Assembly: GCA_003260075.1 (NCBI GenBank)
Contig: QLIY01000351.1
Coordinates: forward strand, 15,959 to 79,958
Source of the DNA: Phallusia mammillata
Taxonomy: Eukaryota; Chordata; Ascidiacea; Phlebobranchia; Ascidiidae
DNA length: 64,000 nt
Direction of reading: 5' to 3'
Part shown: piece after piece, positions 11,901 through 21,779 of the stretch
How positions within the stretch are numbered: the stretch's first letter is position 1
How the letters are laid out: every line of letters begins with the position of its first letter
Made by a program: the position numbers and the translations under genes
The notes under the pieces: model-generated
Databases searched by the model: none
What the model saw: only the letters and a program-made list of their open reading frames with translations
What the model was told of the DNA's origin: nothing

Positions 11901-12676
11901 AAGATAGTAATAATATCCAACCTATATCAGCATCTTTAGAAAGTTCCTCATAACTTCCATATGCTTTTGGTATGTTGTGATCTTTTGCAAATGACTGGGC
12001 ACTTTCAAGCCTTCGTGCTGCCACTGCTTCAACCTAAGATTAATAGCAACACTTTGATTGTTTTGTTTATTTTAATATTGCTGATAGAAAAATGTCTGCA
12101 GGTGGTATGCTTATGACAAGTTTGTCCTTATGATTCCTGCACAGTTTCTAACCCATAAGTTTATTTATTCGAGTCAAGGATTTTCAATTTGTTCAGCCCA
12201 CTAGGTTCCTTTGGTTGTGAAGTAGTGTTCTTGGGTCAGCAAATTGCATGTTGATTTTCATATTTAGCACAAAGTACTGTCTGGTCTTCCTTATTACTCG
12301 CATTGTATCAGATCCAAATGGTCTTGCTGGACACATAGGTCCTGTACATCTGAAATTTGACTGGGAACTGCCATATTCTAAAGAATTAGCCAGGGAAAAC
12401 AAGTGACTGAGATGGGATTAGAACCCACAACCCAAGAAAAAAAAAGCAGTTAATCTAACTTAATATTCATATTAGTAACAATTTTTGGGCATAATTTTTC
12501 TGCAATTGACACAATAACCTTAAAGCATTACAAAAAATAACAGCATATATATTATATTAAATAAAAATTAACTTTACCTGGTGTTCATTTTCGGGCAGTG
12601 ATTGCAATGCAACAACAAAATCAAAGGAAATTTTACCAGCTGAACAAATGCCCCATCGTAAAGCCTTTCCGTCCAT
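7314..12676 (-). CDS. DHDH: Dihydrodiol dehydrogenase, copy A
   Basis: Eight exons (minus strand): 12578-12676, 11922-12033, 11535-11698, 11019-11190, 10510-10589, 8549-8677, 8178-8346 and 7314-7438. Their 1050 nt keep frame and encode 349 residues, near the vertebrate length of about 334. Family knowledge: DHDH (Gfo/Idh/MocA fold) is an NADP-dependent oxidoreductase acting on trans-dihydrodiols and D-xylose in the cytosol. Seen: an N-terminal Rossmann glycine motif ([10 protein letters not shown]), CEKP with Lys100, AIW at 126-128, and LDIGVY with Asp181 and Tyr185, matching the Lys, Asp and Tyr of the mammalian active site. All introns have GT-AG ends. Start: the only ATG before the Rossmann strand. 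Odd: G-run junctions inside two introns duplicate parts of exons 2, 3 and 5; those copies are artefacts. It lies downstream of copy B on the same strand. Confidence 0.93.
7938..8084 (-). mobile_element. tRNA-derived SINE in DHDH-A intron 7
   Basis: Read on the minus strand, the head holds an A-box-like GGCAGAGTGGTTAGC and a B-box GGTTCTAATCC at tRNA spacing, followed by a non-tRNA body. Ten G (8003-8012) interrupt it without flanking duplication, so this gap joins ends that do not overlap. Confidence 0.65.
8809..9369 (+). mobile_element. hAT-type element with 15-bp perfect terminal inverted repeats
   Basis: It starts CAGTGGTCTTCAACC and ends GGTTGAAGACCACTG, an exact inverted pair. Just inside the left end is GGTCGCGACC, a palindrome common in hAT ends. 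The flanking octamers TTCTTCAT and TACTACAT match at 6 of 8 positions. There is no transposase frame. A 73-G run (8844-8916) replaces part of the left interior. Confidence 0.8.
8844..8916 (+). repeat. 73-base G run (likely sized gap)
   Basis: An uninterrupted run of 73 G inside the hAT element. It is read as gap filler because the same assembly uses G10 at contig joins. Confidence 0.6.
9557..10188. other. DHDH-A intron 5 sequence, nothing further seen
   Basis: AT-rich intron text between exons 5 and 6 of DHDH-A. No motif or repeat beyond those listed separately. Confidence 0.5.
10189..10541 (+). repeat. Gap-junction duplication around G10 (10360-10369)
   Basis: About 170 bp is present twice. 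The first copy ends inside DHDH-A exon 5, giving a 5'-truncated exon copy at 10334-10359. The second copy runs on into the complete exon. Confidence 0.85.
11697..11953 (+). repeat. Gap-junction duplication around G11 (11820-11830)
   Basis: About 123 bp is present twice. The duplicated segment covers the exon 3 acceptor edge, intron 2 and the 3' part of exon 2 of DHDH-A, so partial exon copies lie on each side. Only 11535-11698 and 11922-12033 are complete exons. Confidence 0.85.
12150..12440 (-). mobile_element. SINE remnant in DHDH-A intron 1
   Basis: It contains CCACTAGGTTCCTTTGGTTG and, further on, GAGATGGGATTAGAACC, whose reverse strand holds a B-box-like GGTTCTAATCCC. A matching copy lies at the same place in intron 1 of DHDH-B (16885-17200), so the insertion predates the gene duplication. 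Confidence 0.6.
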
Positions 12677-12722
12677 AGTTCAAAGCAACACGTTATGGTA
12701 ATTCTGTAATACAGGAATAATA

Positions 12723-12925
12723 ATGCCAAATCAGTTACTGCATCATTCTTTCGAAGTTGTAACTGCTAGTGCTAAGTGCTAACTCATGGTAAATTGTTGC
12801 ATGTGTAAACATTGTAAGGAAACTGGGGGGGGGGAAATGCCAAATCAGTTACTGCATCATTCTTTCGAAGTTGTAACTGCTAACTCATGGTAAATTGTTG
12901 CATGTGTAAACATTGTAAGGAAACT
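12723..12925 (+). repeat. Gap-junction duplication around G10 (12825-12834)
   Basis: Two copies of about 90-100 bp upstream of DHDH-A. The second lacks 14 bases present in the first, a small indel typical of alleles. Confidence 0.8.
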
Positions 12926-14093
12926 CCCCAAACTGCAACTGGAAAAAAGGGCACCTGAGTGAAAGCATGCAGCCAATAATTGCAATTTCTTTGAAACTGA
13001 AAGAGATACGGTAAAAAAGAAAAAAAGGCGTTCTTTCATTTGCAGATCAGTATGTGTTTATATGCACATAAAGAAACACAATACCCACTCCACCATTTTA
13101 GAATGTCTTAAAATAGAAATGCATCCAGTGTTGGGATTGGTGGTTCATCATCATCATTAAATGCACAGCGGTTTCTATACCGTATTATGAATCTAATCTA
13201 CAGTGTTTGATTTAAAACAATTGAATCGTTCTTTAACTAAAAGCCACGTCGGAATTATACTTTGTGCAGCAAGAAATTTTAGTGCATTCCTAAGCGCAAT
13301 ATAACCGCGTGGTAATAAAAAAGGTTACACATTGCACCTTGCCAATATTTGTGTATTCTGTGCGCTGCTAATTGCTAAGTTGTAACTTACGTACAGTGCT
13401 ACTCGTTCAGGTCGTTTTCAGTGAAGGTTTTGGCAACAATCAACCCATTGTAGGCTTGCTCTTGAAGGCACATGCCTGAAATTTGTGGAAACGAATTGAG
13501 TGGCATACAATAACTGTTGACACCAAGAATCTTGATTTTAATTTGCTCCTAAAACATCCTCATAAAATTGCATCCTGCCAGTAGCCTTCTTTGTTGTCAG
13601 AACTTTTCTAGTTTTACATGTTAGGTTTTATAACTGGTCTTGTATTAAGGAAATATTTTCATCATTTTAGTAATTTTGTGAAAGGACTTGATTCTGTATC
13701 TGACAGTGACTTCAAACAACAATACACTTTCTAAGGAACACATTTATTCGGATTAATTAGGCAACGATAATCGCACAAAATTGAACGCATTTAATGGTTG
13801 GATACAGCTATAACTGTCAAAGACAAGAGTTACGATGGAATTTTTATTCTTGCTAAATTGATTGAAACTAATAATTACAAAAAAAGCATTAGTGCAACTT
13901 TGAAACAAGACAAGACGAAAGCATTTTGAAACAAATGGCTTAGTAACCTGGTCAAACTTGAAACAAATAACACTTTGGGCTTTGGCAAAAAAAGTCAAAT
14001 TATTTATGACACATTAATATTACATATGATATGCTACAACTTCAATCACTTTAAACTTGCTTTAATTGCAAACGTGTTAGAGCATAATTTTTT

Positions 14094-17000
14094 TTATTTT
14101 GAATAGTTCCACTTTTCATCTTGTGGAAGAGTGTAACCCATTTGCTGTCTGGCAGTCTGCATAATTTCTGCTAATTCCAAAGTCATTTTAGCAGTAATCA
14201 GTGGCGATTCGGTTAAACCTGTGGGAATAAAAATCGCAAAACTTACAAATTTACTCCTGTAACCCTGTTATGTGCAAAGTAATCCACTTTAATCAAAGCT
14301 CATATGTGTTGATAGCACATTTTTATTTAGCATGCAAAAAACAGAAGAACTAGAAAATCTGAAGTAATTTTCAATTAATTTTCTGATTGTGTATCAACTT
14401 TTAACACACAGAAAAAACACAAGTTTAAGTCTTTTGTGTAGAAATAGAAACTTGCATTTGTTACTCTGTACATATAGACAGTTACAAACATTAACACAAC
14501 TTTATTGTCTTCGCACACATTAATAAACTCTGTTTTTCCGTTTTTATTTCTAATATTTTGTCACATATTTTAGAAGATCAAACATTAACTTGAACATAAG
14601 ATCTTTATTTGCAGTAAATTGTTCAACTTTTTTTTGTTTTTTACTATTTGTAGTAAAAATATACGAATCAAAGAGTTGTTTTTACTTCACTTGGAACAAA
14701 TTTGCCAATAGGTTTTTTTACCTTTCATGAGGCAGTTCCTAACTTCCGTTGCTTCATACTGCATTCCAGAAGCATTGGCATACTTTTGATCATTCCTTTT
14801 GGATGGTGGTAACTTGTAGTAGAACTCTTGTTCTTCTTTTCCATCAACATGTAACACCATTTTTTCTGGACACCACAACGGCGGAAGAACCTAAAGAAAA
14901 AAATTTAAGTCTGGAATAGTTGCTGTTTTTTTTAGGAACAGAAGGCAATGTTTCACACATAAGTGTTCATTGTTAGTTCAGTTATGAGAATTTTTCTTAA
15001 AAAATTGTAAGGTATTTAACCTGCAAAAACTGTACCCTGGTGCAATCACACATTTTACAAATCTTTAAAACCAAAAAAATGCAAACATACTCTAATGTAT
15101 CCTTTTGTTCCACAAACAATTCCTTCGCTTGGTCCATTAATAAAATAGGATGCATTTAGTATTGCTCTGCGATTGCCACTATATCCCAAAGTAATGTGTG
15201 TTTCCCCATCCACTCCAGTCTATAAACCAGCAATAAATAAATACAAAAGAAAGAATGTGCAATACTTGCTAAAAAGTTATGCCCAATAGTGTGCTTTATG
15301 TCACAAATAAACCCTCATGGGGATATATCATGGCTGCAATATTTTTTAAAGTGGCTTTACATGTTTGCAAATGACTGTTTGCAACTAGTAATACTTAAAA
15401 ATGCTTGTGAACTGTAGTAGCTTAGGGATTAAACTATGCCACACACAGGTATTGCAACACCATTTAAATAAACATTTTTAATTCCTTAAATTAATGTTGA
15501 TTTAATTCCTTAATTAATGACATTATTCTGAAAAAGGACATTTTTACTAAAAAAGCGCCAATAATCTTTATACCACAAGCTGTTTTAAACTTTGGTGGTG
15601 GGAACTTTGCTATCTTTGGTGTTATGCATTTCGATGTTGTTGCAGCTTATGCCTATAAATTACAATGTTTAGTTTATATTTACCTCAATAAGATACCCAG
15701 AACTCATTTGGCTGATGGGTTTCTCACCAAAAACAAGCTGAGCAAATTGAATTGGGTAAATACCTCAAAACAAAAATATGTTTGATCAAAACTACAAAAT
15801 ATAAAAAAATTATATATTTCAAAAAATATATATTGACCTATTGACACAACCAATTATAGCAATTTGGTTAAAAATATTGACTGGAAAATAAATCAACACA
15901 GGTCAACAATTCCTTTACTTTTATTTACTCATTTATGGTCACTCTTGTACAAGGATTACAGTCATATTTTTTGCAACTTACCTATATCAAGTATGGCTCC
16001 CCCTGCTATCTCTTTTTTACTACATCTTTCTGCCATCTTGTCTCCAAGGTAGGCGGTGAAACTGGCTCGTACATGGCGAACTTCCCCAATTATGCCACTG
16101 TCGATTGTTTCCTTTACCTTCTTGTAAACAGGAAATGCTCGACTCCATATCGCCTGGGTTTGGTAAAAAGTCCCCATTGTTAAATAAATTGTTAAAAGAA
16201 GTTATCATTATAAATGGGCAATTCACAATGTATACTATTGTAGAACTATTCTAAAATCGTTTTAGGTGTACTACCATAAAAGCTCCACTGATTTATTGCA
16301 ATAACATTTTTACAAAAACAAAGTGAAAGAATTGGTGAGTATATGTTTCTGCACAATCATTGCAAAAATTTTTCATATATTTTCACACACATCCAGAAAT
16401 AAATATAGCCTACCTCCATGAGAAATAGTTTTTTTGATTTTGCAATGTCCAGAAGACTTTTGGTTTCACCAACATTTAAACACAATGGTTTTTCACACAA
16501 AACATGTTTTCCAGCCTCTAACATCATCTTGGCTGCCTCATAGTGCATAGAGTTGATCACACCAATGTACATTACATCTAAAAAAAAGATTTTCTTAAAA
16601 AGTGAAAACAAAACAGATCACATGCTTTGAGCAATTGAAGCAAAAAAATGAGATTAATCTAGTGATAATATCCAACCTATATTAGCATCTTTAGAAAGTT
16701 CCTTATAACTTCCATATGCTCTTGGTATGTTGTGATCTTTTGCAAATGACTGGGCACTTTCAAGCCTTTGTGCTGCCACTGCTTCAACCTGACAAGAAAT
16801 AAAACACTTTGAATTATTTATTTCAATACTGGTAGATAGAAAAATGTCTGCATGAGATATTCTCACAACAAAAACTTATTAGAGGTAATGACTTTTAATT
16901 TGTTTAGACCACTAGGTTACTTTGGTTGTGGAACAATGTTTTTGCTCAGGGCTCGGGGCTAATCTGCGGAGTATGGCAGCTGCCAAACAAAAAAGACTAA

Positions 17001-17410
17001 AACCAAAGTAATTTTACATGCAAAAAGTAATGGCCTTGTACGCAGACTTAGGCATCTTGCATGCATGCATTGGAGTGGTCCTGCATGGATGAGATGTCAT
17101 CGGGAACTGCCAATCTACAGACTGGGCTCGGAGAAACAAGTGACTGAGATGGGATTAGAACCTACAACCCCAAATACAAATGATTAAGCTAACCACAGAA
17201 ATTTATTAACAAAAAGGCATAATTCACCAGGACTTAAAAAAACACCCCTAAAGCATTAGAAAACATAATAACATACATTGTATGCAATAAAAATTAACTT
17301 TACCTGGTGTTCACTTGCCGGCAGTGATTGCAATGCAACAACAAAATCAAAGGAAATTTTACCAGCTGGGGGGGGGGGCAAATGCCCCATCGTAAAGCCT
17401 TTCCGTCCAT
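14094..17410 (-). CDS. DHDH: Dihydrodiol dehydrogenase, copy B
   Basis: Eight exons match copy A one for one in length and phase: 17304-17410, 16677-16788, 16414-16577, 15982-16153, 15684-15763, 15091-15219, 14722-14890 and 14094-14218. The product would be 349 residues once the gap in exon 1 is discounted. CEKP, GGAILDI and the following GIY are kept, so the active-site Lys, Asp and Tyr are present and the gene looks functional. Exon 1 carries a G10 filler (about 17369-17378) replacing two bases that copy A shows at this point; as written it breaks the frame, which I read as an assembly gap and not a mutation. Differences from copy A cluster in exons 7 and 8. It lies about 1.4 kb upstream of copy A's start region and shares its strand. 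Partial redundancy or divergent substrate preference is possible but cannot be told from sequence. Confidence 0.92.
15225..15683. other. DHDH-B intron 5
   Basis: AT-rich intron text; no motif or insertion is seen. It is much shorter than intron 5 of copy A, which gained the hAT elements. Confidence 0.5.
16885..17200 (-). mobile_element. SINE remnant in DHDH-B intron 1
   Basis: Same body and tRNA-like head as 12150-12440, with CCACTAGGTTACTTTGG, GAGATGGGATTAGAACC and AAGCTAACCAC. It sits in the same intron position as in copy A. Confidence 0.6.
17368..17378 (+). repeat. G10 gap filler inside DHDH-B exon 1
   Basis: Compared with copy A, the text is ACCAGCTG, then ten G, then CAAATGCC, with two bases (AA) missing. 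There is no flanking duplication. It shows that ten G is a fixed filler and not a measured length. Confidence 0.85.
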
Positions 17411-17560
17411 AATTCAATGCAACACGTTATGCTAATTGTGTAAAACTAAAACAAAATCAACTAAGTTATTGCAGCATTCCAGCTGTAAACTTTTTAACAG
17501 TAAATTGTGCACATGTAAACATTTTGCGAAAACTCCCTAAACCGCAACTGGATAAAAGGC

Positions 17561-18054
17561 GATCGTTGCATTTAGCTCTGCGGAAGACCAATCTTTGGTT
17601 TCCGTTTTATAAACTGATCGGGCTACGACAACGCGCGAGAGTTGTGCAGATACAGATAGCCTCCTTTAGCACACAGTATTAAAGTACCGTAGTTACTTAT
17701 CAACCTTGCTAAAGCGAAGGCCGTTTTAAGCGGCCCGGGCCTTTCTACTGTTGTCCATTCGTTTTTTTCAATGTTTTGTCTTCGTACGTTTAATGTGAGG
17801 TTTTCACAGCTGTTTTTTTAACTCTGTAGCCTACTGCTTAAAAAAACAAGAATATGTCTAAAACTGTACCATATTGTTGTACATTTGTATTGGGGCGGAT
17901 TTTGCCGTTTAGGCCAGTTTATCATTTAGGCTTAGGCTAGTTCGCTTGCTTTACTTTTAATACTAAACTGATTAATACAGTTGCTAGTTGATACTTGTTT
18001 ATCGTCATCGTACATTGTCAATCTCAATAAAGGCAGACTAAAACAATCAAATAC
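17561..18054. other. Intergenic, no supported gene
   Basis: Sequence upstream of DHDH-B with several CpG sites around 17560-17640 that might belong to its promoter. No clear motif. Confidence 0.4.
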
Positions 18055-18240
18055 GGTGTAGCTGCAGCGCGTTTAATCATGATCCACCAATTGTGCCCTC
18101 CACTTTTTTGTGCCCCATAACGTCTTAACGTTGCGCAACTATTTCCGGCTTGGTGAATGTTTTTAGTGCAATTGTGTCGCTATGTGTTCTTTCACCAAGC
18201 GAAATAAACTCAACTCAACTTTCTTCATAATGGCTGTAAG
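18055..18240 (-). repeat. Dispersed repeat, inverted relative to 53990-54185
   Basis: It shares, on the opposite strand, TTTCGCTTGGTGAAAG, CATAGCGACACAAT and a GCGCGTTTAATCAT-like block with 53990-54185. Parts also match the text near 6060-6240 and 13180. Family not recognised. Confidence 0.5.
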
Positions 18241-18259
18241 AGCAAACCTAATAATGCCA

Positions 18260-18550
18260 TCAGAAAGAAAGTGAACGTTTATATCGGCACCAATGACACA
18301 GCAAAATTTTCTTGCTAATAAAGTCATAAAAATGAAAGTAAACTTTGATACCGGCACCGATAACACGTGTAAGTTAGCCCACTGTCTCGTGAAAACCTGA
18401 TAACGTCCTAATAAAAGTGAACTTTTGTACTGGCACCGATGACACAACAGAATTTCGTTAAGGTAGACTATCTGTCGAATGCAAACCTGATAACGTCCTA
18501 ATTAAAGTGAACTTTCGTACCGGCACAGATGACACAACAGAATTTCGTTA
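18260..18550 (+). repeat. Tandem repeat, unit about 90 bp, four decayed copies
   Basis: Units near 18271, 18338, 18417 and 18507 carry GGCACCGATGACACAACAG or close variants. The last two units are 90 bp apart and share AACCTGATAACGTCCTAAT. Related single units recur near 19201 and 19247, next to the real SRSF7 3' end. Confidence 0.7.
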
Positions 18551-18570
18551 GACTTTAGTTAAACAACTAC

Positions 18571-18930
18571 AGGCCAAAGTCAAGTGCAACTTAATCACAA
18601 AATCAACAAAGCATTGGCAGATGGTTGCACTGTACAAGACCAGTAACAAAAAAGTATCAATCAAAAACGGCTTTTATAACGAGTTTTTGCCAGAATGTAG
18701 AAACAATACACTTCAGGATACAGAGTAAACGGCCTTGATTGTATGTGGTCCCCTTTTCCAAGTAAATTTTACTGAACTTAGTGACAGACTTAACTACACC
18801 TTGCTTCATCTCATGGTCAAATATAGATATGAACGAGATTGAGATCCTGAAGGACTACGGTCACTATTGCAGACGTTTTCCCTTGATAGATCGTGTGATT
18901 TTGCCGTTTAGGTTTACTTGTCTCTTTGCT
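18571..18930 (-). pseudogene. Decayed duplicate of the SRSF7 3' end
   Basis: This stretch aligns with 19302-19660, which holds the 3' UTR and the end of the last SRSF7 exon. Shared blocks include ACAAAGCATTGGCAG, TGTACAAGACCAGTAAC, CTTCAGGATACAGA and GACGTTTTC-like text over the coding end. The coding part is mutated and the RRM, zinc knuckle and most of the RS domain are absent. The tandem partial copy lies just downstream of the intact gene. Confidence 0.75.
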
Positions 18931-19572
18931 TTGCAACGGTCTGCTTGCTTCACCGAGATTACGCTATTCACGTGAAAAATGTTATGCCCAAAGTTGCATA
19001 GATTCAATATGTTGATAGTTATTTATTTTCATGCAACATCCCCAACCTCAGTAAAGCAATCAACTTTAACCATCCTGGTGGCGAACAGCTTTTATCTACA
19101 TTTTTTCAGTCAAACTTGATATATCCCAACCTCTTTTTGGATGTAAGCTACACTGTTTGTCGAATACTAACCGGATGTCATAAAACGTCATCATAATCAA
19201 ACTAAACTTTGCTACCGGCACCTATGACACAACAAAATTGTGTTGTGACACAAATGACACAGCAGAATTTTGCTGGGCTGTAGGTAAGTGACTATGACTC
19301 AGGCCAAATTAAGTGACACTTTTATTGAAAATTATATCACAAAACCAACAAAGCATTGGCAGGTGGTTATGTACACTGTACAAGACCAGTAACGAAAAGG
19401 GCATCAATCAAGAACAGCCTTTATAACAACAGTTTTGCCAAAATTTAAAAACAATATACTTCAGGATACAGAATAAAAAGCCTTGTTGGTGTTTTGTCCT
19501 TTTTTACAAGCAAAGTTTACTAAACTTTGTGACAGATTTAACGGCCCAGCTTTATATCATCGTCAAAGGTAT

Positions 19573-21538
19573 TTAGGAACGAGACCTGGACCTGGATCTT
19601 GAAGGGCTGTGGTCACCATTGCGAACGTTTTCCTCTGATGGATCACGAGATTTCCTCTTTTTGCCAGTTTCGCTGCCAGATCTGCGACCACGAGAGTCTG
19701 AACGAGAGCGTCTTCCACGGGAACGAGATCTAGAACTGTAAAAGTTTTTCATGGTTACATGGTAAAAAAAGAAAAATGTTGGTCATAACATAACATGGTA
19801 GTAGTACTTGTTAAGTCTATTTAAGTCCTTCAAAACTGCTTGCCATGTGATAACATGCAGTTTTAAACATGACTGCTGCTAAAAACGTGTCCCTGAATTC
19901 ACAACCTGCAAGAACTTCAATGTTGAAGAAAAAAGAAATTACCGAGATCGTGAGTGGCTTCGGGATACACTTTTACGTCTTGGGCTTCGACTTCTGGACC
20001 TTGAGTAGCTTCTAGATCTTCTTCGTCTACGTGGAGTGCGGGATCGAGAGCGAGACCTGGAGTATGACCTTCTTCTCCGACTGCTAAAAATGAAATCACC
20101 AGTTTTCATTGCTGTTTGGTATACATTACCCATGTACCAAGACACATGCAATCCAAACAAAGCTTCACCATTTTTCATATTGAAGTAGATTTGTGACAGC
20201 TTCTTTCCAAACTTACACAAAATACTACATAGTCTAAAAGACCAGTATGGCACGCTTTTATAGTTGGTAGGGTCCCAGGTGACAGTATATAGCAGGTATT
20301 TCTTTTTTTATAAATTTTACAAATTTTTTAGCAGGTTTTTCATTTTTCATACTTTTTACAAATTTTTTAGCAGGTTTTTTATTTTCTCATAGCTTTTTAC
20401 AAATTTATACTGGACGATGTTACAGTTTTTTTGGAAAAATTATGATCTTAATAATGATTTCATGATTAGAAAAGTAGTCACGATTTAGTCTAAGACAGAA
20501 GTTAGCAGTTCTGATGGTCTCAGTATCACTCGGGCATCGGAGAGAATCTCATGTCTCAAATTCTCCAATTCACCCTCCATTCTCGCAAAATCTCGTAGAT
20601 CTCATAACTCTAAGCCCTGAATGACATATCGGGCAGTCCAGTCAAATATGTTATGCTTGTTTTAACACACAAGTGCCAGCGATGGCGAAATAGTTCATGC
20701 AAAAAGAGCAGGGTTTGCTCTTATATTTTACAGCTTAAGAAAGGTACGATTTTTATACAGGCTTAGAAACATGTTCTGTACTTTTTGAAATTACTAGCAC
20801 ATTTAAATAGAAAATTTGATGTTTTAATATGCCAACTAATCAAGTTTTATTTATAACACGAAGAAATGAAAAGCCGTCAATACACTGGTCTTAAAAAAGA
20901 TGTAATGATAAAGTTGTTGGAAACTAAAATCACCATTGGACAAGATTTTTTTGATGCTAAAAAAGAAAAATGTCAATTATAATATTCATATTTCATACTA
21001 ATAACACACTGTACAAAATACCTTCTTGAGTTGCGTCTATGGTACAGATCACAGTCATATGCATAGTGGCCAGCCTCTCCACAGTTGTAACATCTGTCAG
21101 TGGGATGAAAGGATCTCCTTGAGTTCCGACCAACTCCAAATGAGTCTCGTGAGTCTCGTGAGTCACGAGAGTCGCGAGAGTCACGGGAATCCCTGCCTCG
21201 TGGGCCACCATGTGACCATTCAACTCTGATGCGACGACCTTGCAATTCTCTGAAGACAAATGAAATTTAGACAACTACAGCAAAACTGTCATAAATTTAT
21301 AGGCTCATGTTCATCTCCTGTATTTATTAAAAAAGACTATTTACCTTCCGTCCAAACCCTTTATGGCATCTTCAGCATCTCGGTAATCTTCAAATTCAAC
21401 GTAAGCAAATCCGGGAGGACTTTTTGCCACCCAGACATTCAAAAGCCGGCCATAATGTTCGAATTCATACTCGAGGTCACCTCGGGTTGTGCTTGACGAA
21501 AGGTTGCCCACGTAAACCTTAGTATCTCGGTGCGACAT
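19573..21538 (-). CDS. SRSF7: SR splicing factor with zinc knuckle (SRSF7/9G8 type)
   Basis: Four exons (21345-21538, 21022-21249, 19943-20083, 19573-19735; all junctions phase 2) give 726 nt and 241 residues, close to the 238 of human SRSF7. Order: RRM at residues 7-76 with RNP2 VYVGNL (8-13) and RNP1-like GFAYVEF (43-49); an Arg-Asp-Ser repeat linker with six tandem units (84-101); CCHC knuckle Cys118, Cys121, His126, Cys131; then an Arg/Ser domain (141-241) ending in RSRSRSRS. Family role: nuclear, phosphorylated, binds exonic enhancers and mRNA export adaptors. The zinc knuckle separates it from SRSF3. The start is the ATG just before the RRM; the longer frame upstream lacks ATG. Likely poly(A) hexamer at 19321-19326 (minus). 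A decayed copy of its tail lies downstream. Confidence 0.95.
20254..20960. other. SRSF7 intron 2, no other feature
   Basis: Intron between the zinc-knuckle exon and the first RS exon. It includes a short direct repeat around AAATTTTTTAGCAGGTTTTT near 20320-20380. No coding signal. Confidence 0.45.
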
Positions 21539-21683
21539 ACCTTTAAACAGTGGTAAAGCTAAAATTCGAGATTCCACCTAATCAATAAACACTATGTTAA
21601 GATAAAAACCACAAACAGAAAACAACACAACGAAAAAAACGAAAGAAACGAAACTGCAACGTCCAACTCGGCTTTCCAACGCG

Positions 21684-21722
21684 GTCACGTGACGCGCTAC
21701 GCACTGGTTCCTTCACGTGACC
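21684..21722. promoter_or_regulatory. Paired CACGTG sites in the SRSF7 promoter
   Basis: GTCACGTGAC at 21684-21693 and TCACGTGACC at 21713-21722, separated by 19 bases, lie about 150 bp upstream of the SRSF7 start in a GC-richer patch. Such sites bind bHLH-zip factors of the USF/MITF/MYC group. The sites are seen; the regulatory role is inferred. Confidence 0.5.
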
Positions 21723-21779
21723 GTTGCAAAAACGCGGGGTTATCAGAAAGAAAATTAAAACATCTTTTGGGAATTTCTG

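Larger units (their letters stand above)
6180..17560 (-). repeat. Segmental tandem duplication carrying two DHDH genes
   Basis: Unit A (about 6180-12950) and unit B (about 13180-17560) align through the 3' flank, all eight exons, most introns and the 5' flank. Shared 3' flank text includes CACAAAATTGAACGCATTTAA, present near 6920 and 13775. The 5' flanks share CAACACGTTATG just upstream of each start codon. Intron lengths differ, so the duplication is not recent. Confidence 0.85.

Noticed and set aside
21341..21577. Longer SRSF7 N-terminus starting 13 codons upstream
   Set aside because: The upstream codon is GTG; the ATG at 21538 directly precedes the RRM as in the family.
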